Origin: Nostoc sp. NIES-3756
GTDB taxonomy: Bacteria; Cyanobacteriota; Cyanobacteriia; Cyanobacteriales; Nostocaceae
Length of the DNA stretch: 64,000 nucleotides
NCBI RefSeq assembly: GCF_001548375.1
Contig: NZ_AP017295.1
Location: 1,522,501-1,586,500 of the forward strand
Direction of reading: 5' to 3'
The notes beneath the pieces were generated by a model. The model did no database searches. It worked only from the letters and a program-made list of their open reading frames with translations, and was not told where the DNA came from. Shown here piece after piece: positions 1 through 10,870 of the stretch; within the stretch, counting starts at the first letter, position 1, and each line of letters opens with the position of its first letter. Made by a program: the position numbers and the translations under genes.

Positions 1-484
1 GGTACTGGTTCACTATCGGTCACACAGTAGTATTTAGCCTTACGAGATGGTCCTCGCTGATTCACATGGAATTCCTCGTGCTCCATGCTACTCGGGATTC
101 AGCTACTATCCTTGAATTTTCGACTACAAGACTTTCACTTTCTCTGGTGCAGTATTTAGCTGCTTCGTCTAATCGCTGGATTCGATATCGCTGTCCCACA
201 ACCCCAGAAGGTAAACCCTCTGGTTTAGGCTCTTCCCCTTTCGCTCACCACTACTTGGGGAATCTCTTTTGATTTCTTTTCCTCCAGCTACTAAGATGTT
301 TCAGTTCGCTGGGTTGGCTCATACCTGTCTATATATTCAACAGGCTGTATTTAGGGTTGCCCCATTCGGACACCTCCGGCTCAATGTTTGCTTCCAACTC
401 CCCGGAGTATTTCGTCGGTAACCACGTCCTTCTTCGCCTCTGTGTGCCTAGGTATCCACCATTAGCCCTTATTAGCTTGACCAC
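1..484 (-). rRNA. 23S ribosomal RNA, 5' part only
   Basis: Read on the minus strand this is the first part of a large-subunit rRNA. The conserved opening GGTCAAGCTAATAAGG, the GGTGGATACCTAGGC block and the ACGAAATACTCCGGGG segment are all visible. The gene runs off the left edge, so most of it is missing. It is the last visible member of a 16S-Ile-Ala-23S operon transcribed right to left. The exact 5' end may be off by a few bases. Confidence 0.95.
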
Positions 485-715
485 TTGATAATTCGTAATT
501 CGTAATTCATGATTCGTAATTACTAACTATCTGCTTTCATTGGTGTTTCACCTGCATTCACATTCTATCCATTGGATGTCTGTGTCTGCCTGCTTATAAA
601 TCGCGTTTCTATGCAGTTTTCAAGGTTCTGGCTAGGTCTCACCCAGCAGTCTAACAAGTATCACTCTATTAGTTGCTGACTTTTCCTATAATTTTTGCTA
701 GCTTGACGCTACAGG
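485..715 (-). other. Internal transcribed spacer between tRNA-Ala and 23S
   Basis: Non-coding spacer of the rRNA operon. It carries a boxA-type antitermination element and, next to the 23S 5' end, a short AATTCGT-type heptamer array (about 488-525). No gene is seen in it. Confidence 0.85.
610..628 (-). promoter_or_regulatory. boxA antitermination element in the rRNA spacer
   Basis: On the minus strand this reads GAACCTTGAAAACTGCATA, the sequence known as boxA in cyanobacterial rRNA spacers, where Nus factors load. A related GAACCTTGAAAA copy lies in the 16S leader at about 2651-2665, as expected for an rRNA operon. Confidence 0.75.
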
Positions 716-788
716 TGGAGGTTAGCGGACTCGAACCGCTGACATCCTGCTTGCAAAGCAGGCGCTCTACCAACTGAGCTAAACCCCC
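716..788 (-). tRNA. tRNA-Ala (anticodon UGC)
   Basis: A 73-nt cloverleaf on the minus strand beginning GGGGGTTTAGCTCAG. The acceptor arms GGGGGTT and AACCTCC pair with one G-U. The anticodon loop reads TTTGCAA with anticodon TGC, and the T-arm reads GGTTCGAGTCC. CCA is not encoded. It lies in the 16S-23S spacer, the standard place for tRNA-Ala. Confidence 0.97.
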
Positions 789-868
789 AGATTATAATTC
801 GTAATTCTTAATTCTTAATTCGTAGTTAATTACGAATTACGAATTAGCAATTACTCATTACTTTCAGG
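789..868 (-). repeat. AATTCGT heptamer repeats in inverted arrangement between two tRNAs
   Basis: The Ile-Ala tRNA spacer consists largely of AATTCGT/AATTCTT units on one side and ACGAATT units on the other. The RNA could fold into a hairpin between the two tRNAs. This is the same heptamer as at 37541 and 59778. It may help processing, but that is inference. Confidence 0.7.
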
Positions 869-942
<74 letters not shown>

Positions 943-990
943 ATAATCGAACCAAATCATAGTTTGAAAGCTTCAACAATATCTACGACC

Positions 991-1055
991 GACCTAGAGT
1001 AGACCATCTCGTTACCTATTTACTGTTTGCTTTCGGTAATTGAGTTGGGTAGGTC
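991..1055 (-). other. D1-D1' helix of the cyanobacterial 16S-23S spacer
   Basis: Just after the 16S 3' end the transcript reads GACCTACCC and, about 55 nt later, TAGGTC. These are the two ends of the basal D1 helix used in cyanobacterial spacer typing. The region between can fold into the usual stem-loop. Confidence 0.7.
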
Positions 1056-1062
1056 TCCCTAA

Positions 1063-2549
<1,487 letters not shown>

Positions 2550-2650
2550 GTAGAATTTGTTTTTAGCTCATCGGCTGGTTTTACACCTCAGCCCGGTGTT
2601 TCTTATTTTCTTGACGCAGGCTATTGTTGTATACTAGCTTTCAAACTATA

Positions 2651-2665
2651 ATATTTTCAAGGTTC
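2651..2665 (-). promoter_or_regulatory. boxA-like element in the 16S leader
   Basis: The minus strand reads GAACCTTGAAAATAT upstream of 16S. This matches the start of the spacer boxA at 610-628. Paired leader and spacer boxA elements are typical of rRNA operons. Confidence 0.55.
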
Positions 2666-2716
2666 GGTTCCCTTGGAAGCGTCGCTTTTCCGCGTCCGCC
2701 TCTCAGGCACTTATCC

Positions 2717-2745
2717 AATATATCTAACCCACATAGAACTGTCAA
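2717..2745 (-). promoter_or_regulatory. Sigma-70-type promoter of the rRNA operon
   Basis: On the minus strand TTGACA (2745-2740) is followed, after a 17-bp spacer, by TATATT (2722-2717). This is a near-consensus housekeeping promoter about 165 bp upstream of the 16S 5' end. The gap between it and the divergent glyQ start at 2860 is about 115 bp. Confidence 0.75.
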
Positions 2746-2859
2746 CTACTTTTCCATCTTTTTTTGGAAATTACTTTTTCGCCGCTCTAGAACTCCCCAT
2801 TCAACCGCTTTTCAGGCAACAATGGTGTAGGCATTTTGCTGAGTAAGGGAGGGTAGAAC

Positions 2860-3744
2860 ATGAATTTTCAATCGGTAATAGCTACGTTGCATCAGTTTTG
2901 GTCTGAACGCGGTTGTTTGATTGCCCAGCCTTACGATATTGAGAAAGGGGCTGGTACGAAAAATCCACATACGTTTTTGCGAGCATTGGGGCCGGAACCT
3001 TGGGCGGTGGCTTATGTTGAACCTTGCCGTCGTCCTACTGATGGGCGTTATGGTGAGAATCCTAATCGATTTCAACATTATTATCAGTACCAAGTTTTGA
3101 TTAAGCCTTCACCCGATAATATTCAGGATATTTATCTTGATTCTTTACGGGCTTTGGGTATTCGTCCTGAAGATCACGATATCCGGTTTGTGGAGGATAA
3201 CTGGGAAGATGCAACGGTGGGTGCTTGGGGTACTGGTTGGGAAGTTTGGTTAGACGGGATGGAAATTACTCAGTTCACTTACTTCCAGCAGTGCGGGGGT
3301 ATTGATTGTCGTCCGGTGTCGATTGAGATTACTTATGGTTTAGAACGGTTGGCGATGTATCTTCAGGAAGTTGAGGCTATTACGAAGATTCAGTGGACAG
3401 ACAATATTACTTATGGCGATATTTTTCTGCAAAATGAGATTGAGCAGAGTACCTATAATTTTGAAGCGTCGAATCCTGAATTGTTGCTGACGTTATTTAA
3501 TTTGTATGAGCAGGAAGCTAATCAGTTAACTGAGAAGGGTTTGGTTTTGCCCAGCTTGGATTATGTAATGAAGTGTTCGCATACTTTTAATTTGCTGGAT
3601 GCTAGGGGTGTGATTTCTGTGACTGAACGTACTCGTTACATTGCCAGGATTCGTCACTTGGCGCGGAAGGTGGCTAATCTATATGTTGAGCAAAGGGAGA
3701 AGTTGGGTTTCCCTTTGCTGAAAAATGCCTCAGTTACACGGTAG
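2860..3744 (+). CDS. glyQ: Glycyl-tRNA synthetase alpha subunit
   Basis: Encodes 294 residues, the usual length for the alpha subunit of the alpha2-beta2 glycyl-tRNA synthetase. This subunit holds the class II catalytic core that activates glycine and charges tRNA-Gly in the cytoplasm. The N-terminus contains the family's [14 protein letters not shown] block, and [17 protein letters not shown] and [11 protein letters not shown] follow. ATG at 2860 has a GGGAGGG ribosome site about 10 nt upstream. The gene diverges from the rRNA operon. The beta subunit gene glyS is not in this window. A clear terminator follows, so it appears to be transcribed alone. Confidence 0.97.
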   Translation: MNFQSVIATLHQFWSERGCLIAQPYDIEKGAGTKNPHTFLRALGPEPWAVAYVEPCRRPTDGRYGENPNRFQHYYQYQVLIKPSPDNIQDIYLDSLRALGIRPEDHDIRFVEDNWEDATVGAWGTGWEVWLDGMEITQFTYFQQCGGIDCRPVSIEITYGLERLAMYLQEVEAITKIQWTDNITYGDIFLQNEIEQSTYNFEASNPELLLTLFNLYEQEANQLTEKGLVLPSLDYVMKCSHTFNLLDARGVISVTERTRYIARIRHLARKVANLYVEQREKLGFPLLKNASVTR

Positions 3745-3786
3745 AAACTGGTACTTAATGTTTGTTAAAACTTAGTAAGATTTCTT

Positions 3787-3816
3787 AACCCTCCTTGATT
3801 TAGGAGGGTTTGTTTA
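3787..3816 (+). terminator. Intrinsic terminator after glyQ
   Basis: A 9-bp stem, AACCCTCCT paired with AGGAGGGTT, has a 6-nt loop and is followed by TGTTT. It lies 43 bp past the glyQ stop and ends glyQ transcription before the next gene at 3845. Confidence 0.85.
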
Positions 3817-3844
3817 TTCGGTAAATATTAATGGTGCGTGAGAT

Positions 3845-4330
3845 ATGGTGAATTGGAGTGAAGCTTTAGAACCGATCGCAGCTTGGTTTCGTTCTTTGGG
3901 TATCCCTGAACCGATTGTGCAGTGGGGGCATCCTTTGATGATGGCAATTGTGATTTTTGTTTTGGGTAGTTATGTTGCTTGGGCTGGTTGGCAAGGTAAG
4001 CTGCTTGAAGGAACAGATAAGGATGCAGCTATTAAGAGTAGAATTTCCCATCGACAATTAGCACCTTTGTGGTTTTTATTTTTGGCTGGTGGTTATACGG
4101 GTGGGGTGTTGTCTTTGGTGATGCAGCATAAACCACTGTTTGAAAGTCCTCATTTTTGGACTGGTTCACTGGTGTTAGGGCTTTTACTCGTCAATGGAGT
4201 AATTTCTTTAAGTGGATTTGGTGGTGATAAAAAGGCGTTGCGGGCGGTTCATGCTTATTTGGGAACTGTAGCGATCGCAATTCTCTTTTTCCATGCTGTT
4301 CTAGGTTTTAATTTAGGTATCTCTTTGTAA
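3845..4330 (+). CDS. DUF4079 family membrane protein
   Basis: A 161-residue protein with four predicted membrane segments (about 30-47, 72-92, 105-122 and 138-157). The order and the histidines (WGHP near 28, ISHRQ near 68, VHAYLG near 138, FFHAVLG near 151) match the cyanobacterial DUF4079 family. Its histidine spacing resembles cytochrome b561-like proteins, so heme binding is possible but not shown. The function is unknown. It is flanked by terminators on both sides and so is probably monocistronic. Confidence 0.8.
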   Translation: MVNWSEALEPIAAWFRSLGIPEPIVQWGHPLMMAIVIFVLGSYVAWAGWQGKLLEGTDKDAAIKSRISHRQLAPLWFLFLAGGYTGGVLSLVMQHKPLFESPHFWTGSLVLGLLLVNGVISLSGFGGDKKALRAVHAYLGTVAIAILFFHAVLGFNLGISL

Positions 4331-4358
4331 TCTAGAGATACAACATTATTTATGATGT

Positions 4359-4386
4359 AAAGCCCGCTTAGTCGGGCTTTGTTTGT
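4359..4386 (+). terminator. Intrinsic terminator after the DUF4079 gene
   Basis: AAAGCCCG pairs with CGGGCTTT around a 6-nt loop, followed by GTTTGT. A typical GC-rich stem with a partial T tract, 29 bp after the stop codon. Confidence 0.85.
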
Positions 4387-4456
4387 CTAGACCTGATGAA
4401 CTATACTTCACGAGAAAGTATTCTAAATACCGCTCCCGGATGTTGTCAGAAGTTTT

Positions 4457-6790
4457 ATGATTCAAACCAGTGGTGTCATTATCTGCCTTAGCTACATTTT
4501 AGGATTGTTATTGACGGCAGCTCCTGGGGGCGGGGTGTGGATTTTAGTCTTAGGAATTGTGTGTGCTGTCTTTTTCAGAAGAGGGGCAAAATCACGAAAA
4601 TTTTTTCAAAAATCAGCAACTGATGTAGCGTCTAATAGTTTGCAAGTGACTCCACTGCCAAGAGTTTGGTTAATTGCTGGCTTGGTAGGGTTATTGGCAA
4701 GTTTTTATTTTCAATGGCGTGTACCTCAACCAACCGTAACGGATATTAGTAAGTTTGCACCGCCAGATGGGAATAACCAAGAACAGTTGGTAATTGTACG
4801 GGGGGAGGTAGCTAGTACTCCGCGTTTAACTCGCAGCCAACGAGGACAATTTTGGCTGGATGTGTCTCAGTTAAATGAAGTCAGAAATCAAAAAGATGCA
4901 GAACAAACTCAACAAGGGGCTACGGGTAAGTTATATGTGACTGTGCCAATACTGAAAGCTACTGGGCTGCATCCTGGGCAAGAGTTAGAGGTGACGGGTG
5001 TATTATATAGACCAAAGGCTGCTGTTAATCCTGGTGCTTTTGATTTTAAAAAGTATTTGGAACGCGAGGGAACTTTTGCTGGGTTGATGGGACGGCAAAT
5101 CAATATTTTGGATGAGGAACGGCAGTGGGGATGGTGGCAAATTCGAGAAAAAATTGTGCGATCGCAAGTTCTGGGGTTAGATATACCAGAAGGGCCGCTT
5201 GTCAGTGCAATGGTGTTGGGTAGCAAAGCTGTTGATTTGCCTTACGATATCCGCGATATGTTTGTACAGGCGGGGTTAGCCCATGCTTTGGCGGCTTCAG
5301 GGTTTCAAACTTCGCTGATTTTGAGTGTGATATTACAGCTAACTAGGCGGGCGAAAAAGGTAACGCAAGTATGCTTAGGGGCGTTGGGTTTAATTATTTT
5401 CCTCAGTTTGAGTGGATTTCAGCCTGCTGTACTCAGGGCTGTAATTATGGGTTTTGCCGCTTTAATTGGTTTGGTATTGGATAGAAGGGTAAAACAGTTG
5501 GGGTCACTTTTATTAGCTGCAACCATATTATTACTATTTAATCCTTTGTGGATTTGGGATTTAGGATTTGAGTTCAGTTTTTTGGCAACGTTAGGGTTAG
5601 TGGTGACTGTTCCAGCAATTACTCATCTTTTGAGTTGGGTTCCACCTGCGATCGCATCCTTAATTTCTGTGCCTCTGGCTGCTACAATTTGGACTTTACC
5701 TATGCAACTATATGTTTTTGGTGTTGTGCCTGCTTATAGTTTGCCACTGAATATCATTACCACACCGTTGATTTCTGTTATTAGTATTGGTGGCATTATT
5801 AGTGCCATATTTGCGTTAATGTTACCTGGAGCTGGTAGCTTTGTAGCTGGGTTTCTGCACTATCCTACTGATTGGTTAATTAGGTTAGTGGAATATTTCA
5901 GTAAATTACCAGGAAACTCCCTTATTATCGGTAGTATTTCTACTTGGCAGCTATTAGGTATCTATGCACTAATTTTTTTAGTGTGGTTGGTAGGCTGGTG
6001 GCAAAAACGCTGGTGGTTTGCGGGTTTGATTGGGTTTGGTTTAGTATTATTTCCCGCTTGGCATTCTGCAAGTACACTATCGCGGATAACGGTATTAGAA
6101 GCTGGGGCTGAACCTGTTATGGTTGTGCAGGATAGAGGAACGGTAACTCTAATTAACAGTGGTGATGAGGGTACGGGACGCTTTACGATTTTACCATTTT
6201 TACAACAGCAAGGGGTGAATCAAATTGATTGGGCGATCGCCACGGATTTTCAACGTAATAATAATGATGCTTGGTTAGAAGTTCTGCAACGTCTACAAGT
6301 TAAAAATTTTTACACCTATGCTACCAATAAGGAAAATTCTCTGGCAGATCAGGCAATTCCTCAAGTATTGCAACAACAGAAGGGAATTTATCAGGTTTTA
6401 CCTGTAGGGCAAACTATTAATCTTGGTTCTACGGTAGCGCAGTTAATTAATGAACAACCAATTGTGCAGTTGCAAGTTTTAGGGCAGAGTTGGTTATTAG
6501 TAGGGGATGTGGAACCTAAAGAGGTAGAGAGAATTATGAAAGCTGGGGGATGGCCAAGTCCACAGGTATTGTGGTGTAATGCTGAGTCTTTGAAGGATTT
6601 GGTAACTATGCTGAAACCACAGGTGGCGATCGCTTCTTCTGGTAATGTTGAGAGTAAGGTTTTGTCTGAACTAAGTAGTATACCTACTAAAGTATTTGTT
6701 ACAGGAAAGGATGGGGCTGTTCAATGGACTCCTAATGGTGCGTTTGAGTCGTTTACTCAGGTGAGTGAGAGTAAATCTTCAATATTGTAA
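4457..6790 (+). CDS. comEC: ComEC/Rec2-family protein
   Basis: A 777-residue protein with the layout of the DNA-uptake channel ComEC. There are N-terminal membrane segments, a DUF4131-like soluble part (about 95-215), a multi-helix Competence domain (about 245-535) with the LAHALAASGFQTSLIL block, and a C-terminal domain in the place of the beta-lactamase-like hydrolase. In ComEC the channel passes single-stranded DNA across the inner membrane. Here the hydrolase's HxHxDH metal motif is absent: the corresponding segment reads ATDFQRNNND, so this domain is probably inactive. The late VGDVEP motif is kept. Start ATG at 4457; no strong ribosome site is seen. Confidence 0.85.
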   Translation: MIQTSGVIICLSYILGLLLTAAPGGGVWILVLGIVCAVFFRRGAKSRKFFQKSATDVASNSLQVTPLPRVWLIAGLVGLLASFYFQWRVPQPTVTDISKFAPPDGNNQEQLVIVRGEVASTPRLTRSQRGQFWLDVSQLNEVRNQKDAEQTQQGATGKLYVTVPILKATGLHPGQELEVTGVLYRPKAAVNPGAFDFKKYLEREGTFAGLMGRQINILDEERQWGWWQIREKIVRSQVLGLDIPEGPLVSAMVLGSKAVDLPYDIRDMFVQAGLAHALAASGFQTSLILSVILQLTRRAKKVTQVCLGALGLIIFLSLSGFQPAVLRAVIMGFAALIGLVLDRRVKQLGSLLLAATILLLFNPLWIWDLGFEFSFLATLGLVVTVPAITHLLSWVPPAIASLISVPLAATIWTLPMQLYVFGVVPAYSLPLNIITTPLISVISIGGIISAIFALMLPGAGSFVAGFLHYPTDWLIRLVEYFSKLPGNSLIIGSISTWQLLGIYALIFLVWLVGWWQKRWWFAGLIGFGLVLFPAWHSASTLSRITVLEAGAEPVMVVQDRGTVTLINSGDEGTGRFTILPFLQQQGVNQIDWAIATDFQRNNNDAWLEVLQRLQVKNFYTYATNKENSLADQAIPQVLQQQKGIYQVLPVGQTINLGSTVAQLINEQPIVQLQVLGQSWLLVGDVEPKEVERIMKAGGWPSPQVLWCNAESLKDLVTMLKPQVAIASSGNVESKVLSELSSIPTKVFVTGKDGAVQWTPNGAFESFTQVSESKSSIL

Positions 6791-6819
6791 TTGAGTAGTG
6801 TTTTCTCTTATAAATAACT

Positions 6820-6852
6820 ACCTATGTGGCTACTGCTATAGCTACATAGGTA
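6820..6852 (+). terminator. Hairpin after comEC
   Basis: ACCTATGTGGCTA pairs with TAGCTACATAGGT (12 of 13 positions, one wobble). It lies 30 bp past the comEC stop. There is no strong T tract, but its position between convergent genes suggests a two-way terminator. Confidence 0.5.
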
Positions 6853-6965
6853 AAGACATAGTTACCAATTCAAAATTCAAAAAATTTCCAGATAGGGACT
6901 TAAACACCGTCTGAAACTGATGCTACATATCGACTTAGCGCAATTTCAACTAAATATTTTGGCAA

Positions 6966-7409
6966 CTATTTACCAGAGCAATAACCATTAATTTCCTTGA
7001 CAATTAAACCTTCTTCAACACTACTCTTTTGCAAGTTGACAAAAAAGCGATTTGCGGATTTGATATCTTTTTTATTTATGGCTGTAGCTGCATCATTTAA
7101 ACCCTTACTAATATCTTGATAGAGTTTGAGAAAACGTCCTTGAAAACCTTGTAGTTTTTCATCTTTAATTTCCAAGCCTTTCATTTCTGTCCCAACTTGG
7201 TCTATCTTAGTAGCAAGTTCAGTTAAGCCTTGAGAACCTTTGGCAGTTTTAGAATCTTTACCATATTGCTGACCTAATGATGCTGCTTGATTAGCAACTT
7301 TGATAACTTTGTTACATTGAGAGATTTTACTTTCACCACAACCTGTCAATAATAATGCGATCGCAGCTACTGTGGAAAGTGTAGCGGTTGATTTATATAC
7401 ACGCAGCAT
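6966..7409 (-). CDS. Small lipoprotein of unknown function
   Basis: A 147-residue protein with a signal peptide ending in the lipobox LLTGC (Cys near residue 24), so it is probably lipid-anchored outside the cytoplasmic membrane. The mature part is helical and charged, with few hydrophobic stretches, and carries a C-terminal NGYCSGK that leaves two further cysteines (SQCNK and GYC) able to form a disulfide. I do not recognise a named family. It is convergent with comEC and downstream of the M28 peptidase on the same strand, 143 bp apart, so co-transcription is uncertain. Confidence 0.7.
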   Translation of the reverse strand: MLRVYKSTATLSTVAAIALLLTGCGESKISQCNKVIKVANQAASLGQQYGKDSKTAKGSQGLTELATKIDQVGTEMKGLEIKDEKLQGFQGRFLKLYQDISKGLNDAATAINKKDIKSANRFFVNLQKSSVEEGLIVKEINGYCSGK

Positions 7410-7552
7410 ATTTTTTATAACCCCTAAATATAAAATGCAAAAATTAGACTAAAACAACCTTTTGGCTACTGCATTTAGTCCTGCTACTTTATAATTCATA
7501 TTTTTTTAAATGTGTATGTAATTACACTTATAAAGAAAAAAATTAATATTTG

Positions 7553-8557
7553 TTATTGATTACTTTCTAATAAATTACCAGTAGCATTGACTACGATTTG
7601 TGCTGCTCCAAGAAAAAAAGATTGCTCAATATTATTAGGTATATCGCTAGGTTGGTGATAGTATGGTGTGCGGAGATTGGCAGTATCTGTAACTAACACT
7701 GCACCTACTCCCTGATACCAGAATGGAGCATGATCACTCCGCAATGTGTCAGGTGTAAGTAAACCTTTGAGGGGAATTGGCAAAGTCAGGACGTTTGGGA
7801 GATTGGTTATATGACTTTGATTAAAAGCGTTTAGTAAAAACAAATTCTCAGTATCACCGACAGCTACTAAAAAATCACCCTTGTCACTAGGTGGTGTAAC
7901 AGGTAATCCGGGCGGATATTTCTGACAGGCAGTAGTGTAACAAGCGTAACCAACCATATCCATAATTATCACACCCCGGAGTTTTTTCAGGCGTTGAGTA
8001 TTAGTAGTAAAAGCTTTACTACCAAGCAGTCCGGTTTCCTCTGAATCAAAAAAAGCTAATTGCAAAGTCTGGGGTGTGGGATGGGAACCAAATAATCTAG
8101 CTATTTCTAGTAACACAGCCACACCACTAGCGTTATCATCAGCGCCAGGAGAGCCGGGTACAGTATCATAATGAGCGCCTACTAAAATTGCGGCGGTTGT
8201 GTTGTCAGTTCCGCGACGTTCAGCAAAGACGTTGACACCATTGGGAAACTTCTCGAGTTTGGGTGTCCAGCCAAATTCTCGTAGTTTATTAATGATATAT
8301 GTCCGAGTGCGCGATCGCTCCTCTATCGTATAGCGTTGAAAATTTAACTTTTGAATATGTGCTAATAATCTCTCATTAGATACTTGTAACTCTTTGTTCA
8401 CTTCTTGAGACTCTGGTTGTGATTGAGGCTTTGTTATTGGCACATTCTCAACAATTTCCGGGGAAGAACGCTGTTCAAAAAAGGCGCTAACTCTACTACC
8501 TACAATCACAACTATCACTAACACCAGCAATGTCAGCCAAATTCGTTTTTTCATCAT
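7553..8557 (-). CDS. M28-family zinc aminopeptidase, membrane-anchored
   Basis: About 334 residues from ATG at 8557. The reading frame extends 15 codons further to a TTG at 8602, but ATGATGAAAAAACG gives a normal signal anchor (MMKKRIWLTLLVLVIVVIVG). The catalytic domain shows the M28 metal ligands in order: GAHYDTVPGSPGADDNASG (His and Asp), SEETGLLGSKAF (catalytic Glu pair), an Asp in IIMDMVG and a late His in PYYHQPSDIPNN. The family removes N-terminal residues from peptides. The anchor places the enzyme at the periplasmic face. The substrate is unknown. Confidence 0.85.
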   Translation of the reverse strand: MMKKRIWLTLLVLVIVVIVGSRVSAFFEQRSSPEIVENVPITKPQSQPESQEVNKELQVSNERLLAHIQKLNFQRYTIEERSRTRTYIINKLREFGWTPKLEKFPNGVNVFAERRGTDNTTAAILVGAHYDTVPGSPGADDNASGVAVLLEIARLFGSHPTPQTLQLAFFDSEETGLLGSKAFTTNTQRLKKLRGVIIMDMVGYACYTTACQKYPPGLPVTPPSDKGDFLVAVGDTENLFLLNAFNQSHITNLPNVLTLPIPLKGLLTPDTLRSDHAPFWYQGVGAVLVTDTANLRTPYYHQPSDIPNNIEQSFFLGAAQIVVNATGNLLESNQ

Positions 8558-8706
8558 CAATACCAATAAGTTTGACGGCTCGTCTTTTGACAAAGTTACC
8601 AATATGACTTAAAGTTTTGCCCTAGAACTTTGTAGGGGGCAGAAGGCAGGAAAAATAAGGTATACGATGCTTCTCCTACTCTCTCATCTCCCCTGCTCTC
8701 CTCTCT

Positions 8707-9978
8707 ATGCTAGATTTATCACTCATCACCATCTTGGGGTTCTTCGGTAGTTTTGGTCATTGTTTCGGGATGTGCGGGCCACTAACTGTAGCTTTTTCCC
8801 TGTCTAGTAAATCCACTACTCCTGATAAAGACTCTCAGGAAATGACATCAGCCCCAAAAACTCATCCGACTTGGCAACAGCAATTAAAGTTTCATTTCCT
8901 GCTTAACTTAGGACGGATGTTGAGTTATGGACTTGTGGGTGCTGGGCTTGGGGGAGTGGGTTCAGTGCTATTACAAGGTGGACAATTAGCGGGTGTTGGT
9001 AGTGATTTCCGGCGTATTATGGCGATTATTACTGGGGTGATGTTGATTTGGTTTGGCTTAGGACAGTTAGCACCAAATTTATTGCCTCATATTCCTGTAT
9101 TGCATCCTCTACTAAGAGGTAACTTACACAACCGCTTGAGTACAGGAATGGTGAAACTTTCCCTACAGCCACGATGGTGGACACCCACACTTTTAGGTAT
9201 GACTTGGGGTTTAATGCCCTGTGGCTTCCTCTACGCTGCTCAAATTAAAGCGGCGGAAACGGGTAGTTTATGGATGGGTGGGGCTACTATGTTGGCTTTT
9301 GGCTTGGGAACCCTACCCACCATGTTAGGTGTAGGCGTTTCTACTTCCTTGGTGAGTCAAGATAGGCGCAGTCAGTTATTTCGCTTAGGTGGTGTAATTA
9401 CTCTAACTATTGGGTTAATCACCTTGCTACGGACTGGTGACACAATGGTAGATTACACCGGACACGCAGCCTTACTCTGCCTAATTCTGGCGCTAATTGC
9501 CCGTCCTGTAAGTAAGTTGTGGGCATGGCCTTTACATTATCGCCGGGCGTTGGGGATAGGGGCGTTTGTTTTATCTGTGGTACACACTACCCACATGATT
9601 GAACATTCATTGCAGTGGAATTTTGCCGCCTTTTTCTTTTTACCGCCACAATTTCAGCTAGGGATGGCTGCGGGTGCTGTAGCATTAGTATTGATGACCC
9701 CCGCAGCTTTCACAAGTTGGGAATCACTGCAAAAATCTTTAGGCAAGCACTGGCGACAGCTTCATTTGCTGAGTGTACCAGCTTTGCTTTTGAGTGCGAT
9801 TCATACGGTGTTGATTGGCTCCCACTACTTGGGTTCTCTACAATCAACTTGGGGGAATAAGTTAGCAACAGTGCTGTTAGCAATTGTGACTCTCGGCGTG
9901 TTGCTTGTAAGAACACAGTTTTTTTGGTCAAAGTTAGCCGTAGAAAAATTTTATGTTCCCCCTAACAAATCACGCTAA
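8707..9978 (+). CDS. SafE/UreH-like transporter fused to a ferric-reductase-like membrane domain
   Basis: A 423-residue membrane protein in two parts. Residues 1-245 match the SafE/UreH-type transporter domain (COG2836-like), with GHCFGMCGP at 17-25 and a second GLMPCGFLY near 168-176. These paired Cys/Pro motifs are typical of metal or thiol transporters of the DsbD/CcdA superfamily. Residues about 255-415 look like a ferric-reductase/MsrQ-type four-helix domain, with RRALGIGAF, histidines in VVHTTHMIEH (near 293-300), WRQLHLL and SAIHTVL that could hold b-type heme. Transport coupled to metal reduction is inferred. The stop overlaps the next gene by 26 bp, so the two are probably one operon. 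Confidence 0.75.
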   Translation: MLDLSLITILGFFGSFGHCFGMCGPLTVAFSLSSKSTTPDKDSQEMTSAPKTHPTWQQQLKFHFLLNLGRMLSYGLVGAGLGGVGSVLLQGGQLAGVGSDFRRIMAIITGVMLIWFGLGQLAPNLLPHIPVLHPLLRGNLHNRLSTGMVKLSLQPRWWTPTLLGMTWGLMPCGFLYAAQIKAAETGSLWMGGATMLAFGLGTLPTMLGVGVSTSLVSQDRRSQLFRLGGVITLTIGLITLLRTGDTMVDYTGHAALLCLILALIARPVSKLWAWPLHYRRALGIGAFVLSVVHTTHMIEHSLQWNFAAFFFLPPQFQLGMAAGAVALVLMTPAAFTSWESLQKSLGKHWRQLHLLSVPALLLSAIHTVLIGSHYLGSLQSTWGNKLATVLLAIVTLGVLLVRTQFFWSKLAVEKFYVPPNKSR

Positions 9979-10612
9979 AAAAACCAAAGAAAAACAGCAG
10001 GTCTATTCTCAAACCTCAACCGCAGCATTAAAGTATTTCATATTACTACTAAGTTGTGTCATCTCCATTACAGGTATTGCTCCAGCTAGCGCCCATAAGG
10101 TGGAGACAGCAGCAGATGTGGGTGCTACATTACACGTTGAACCGAATGATAATCCCCGTGCTGGGGAATCAACACAAGCTTGGTTTGCCCTCACCCGTAA
10201 AGGTGGTAAGGCAATTCCTCTCCAACAATGTAATTGTCAGTTAACCGTTTACGCTCAACCCCATACCCCTGGCGAACCTGCGCTATTGGAACCATCATTA
10301 AAGCCTGTGAATGCCGAAATTTATCAGGGTATACCAGGTGCAGATATTACTTTTCCCAAACCAGGAATTTATCAACTACAGCTAAGTGGTAAACCAACTA
10401 CTGGGGCGAACTTTAAGCCATTTAATTTTGCTTTTGAAGTGACTGTAGCTGCTGGAACTAGAGTGGATACGGCAAATCCCCAAGATGTTAAGGATAGTAA
10501 CTCAGTTGGAGTAGAGGCTGAATCTAACTCTATCCCTATTTGGGCGATCGCACTGCCGATTTTCATCGTCTTAGGTACATTATTTGCCATTTGGCAACAG
10601 AAAAAGAGATGA
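9953..10612 (+). CDS. Secreted, C-terminally anchored YtkA/FixH-like protein
   Basis: A 219-residue protein. Residues about 24-48 are a signal sequence ending in APASAHK. The middle (about 50-165) is a single beta-rich Ig-like domain recalling the YtkA/FixH fold, with a central CNC motif near 93-95 (QQCNCQLTV). A membrane helix near 195-214 followed by QQKKR anchors the C-terminus, so the domain faces the periplasm or thylakoid lumen. Its ATG lies inside the end of the transporter gene, which indicates translational coupling. The two cysteines could bind copper or another soft metal. The family assignment is tentative. Confidence 0.6.
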   Translation: MFPLTNHAKKTKEKQQVYSQTSTAALKYFILLLSCVISITGIAPASAHKVETAADVGATLHVEPNDNPRAGESTQAWFALTRKGGKAIPLQQCNCQLTVYAQPHTPGEPALLEPSLKPVNAEIYQGIPGADITFPKPGIYQLQLSGKPTTGANFKPFNFAFEVTVAAGTRVDTANPQDVKDSNSVGVEAESNSIPIWAIALPIFIVLGTLFAIWQQKKR

Positions 10613-10870
10613 GTCACATAAGCACTTAGAAACCACTTCAAGCTTCTAAACCTATATTTCGTAGTTTTAACAGCTTAATTTTTATTTAATGCACATCTAC
10701 AGCTATCATCAATTTTGTTTATCAATTTAACAAATAAAAATATTTGCTTCTATCGTTGTGAGTCTTTAAAGTTAAATTAGCCAGCGACTAAGGAGTTAGC
10801 GTAGTTTCCACTGAAGGAAACTTCATTAGCAAGTTAGTAGCATTAGGTGTTAATCCAAAACATTACGCCT

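Noticed and set aside
66..272. Open frame on the plus strand inside the 23S gene
   Set aside because: The region is rRNA on the other strand; the frame has no ribosome site and no family resemblance.
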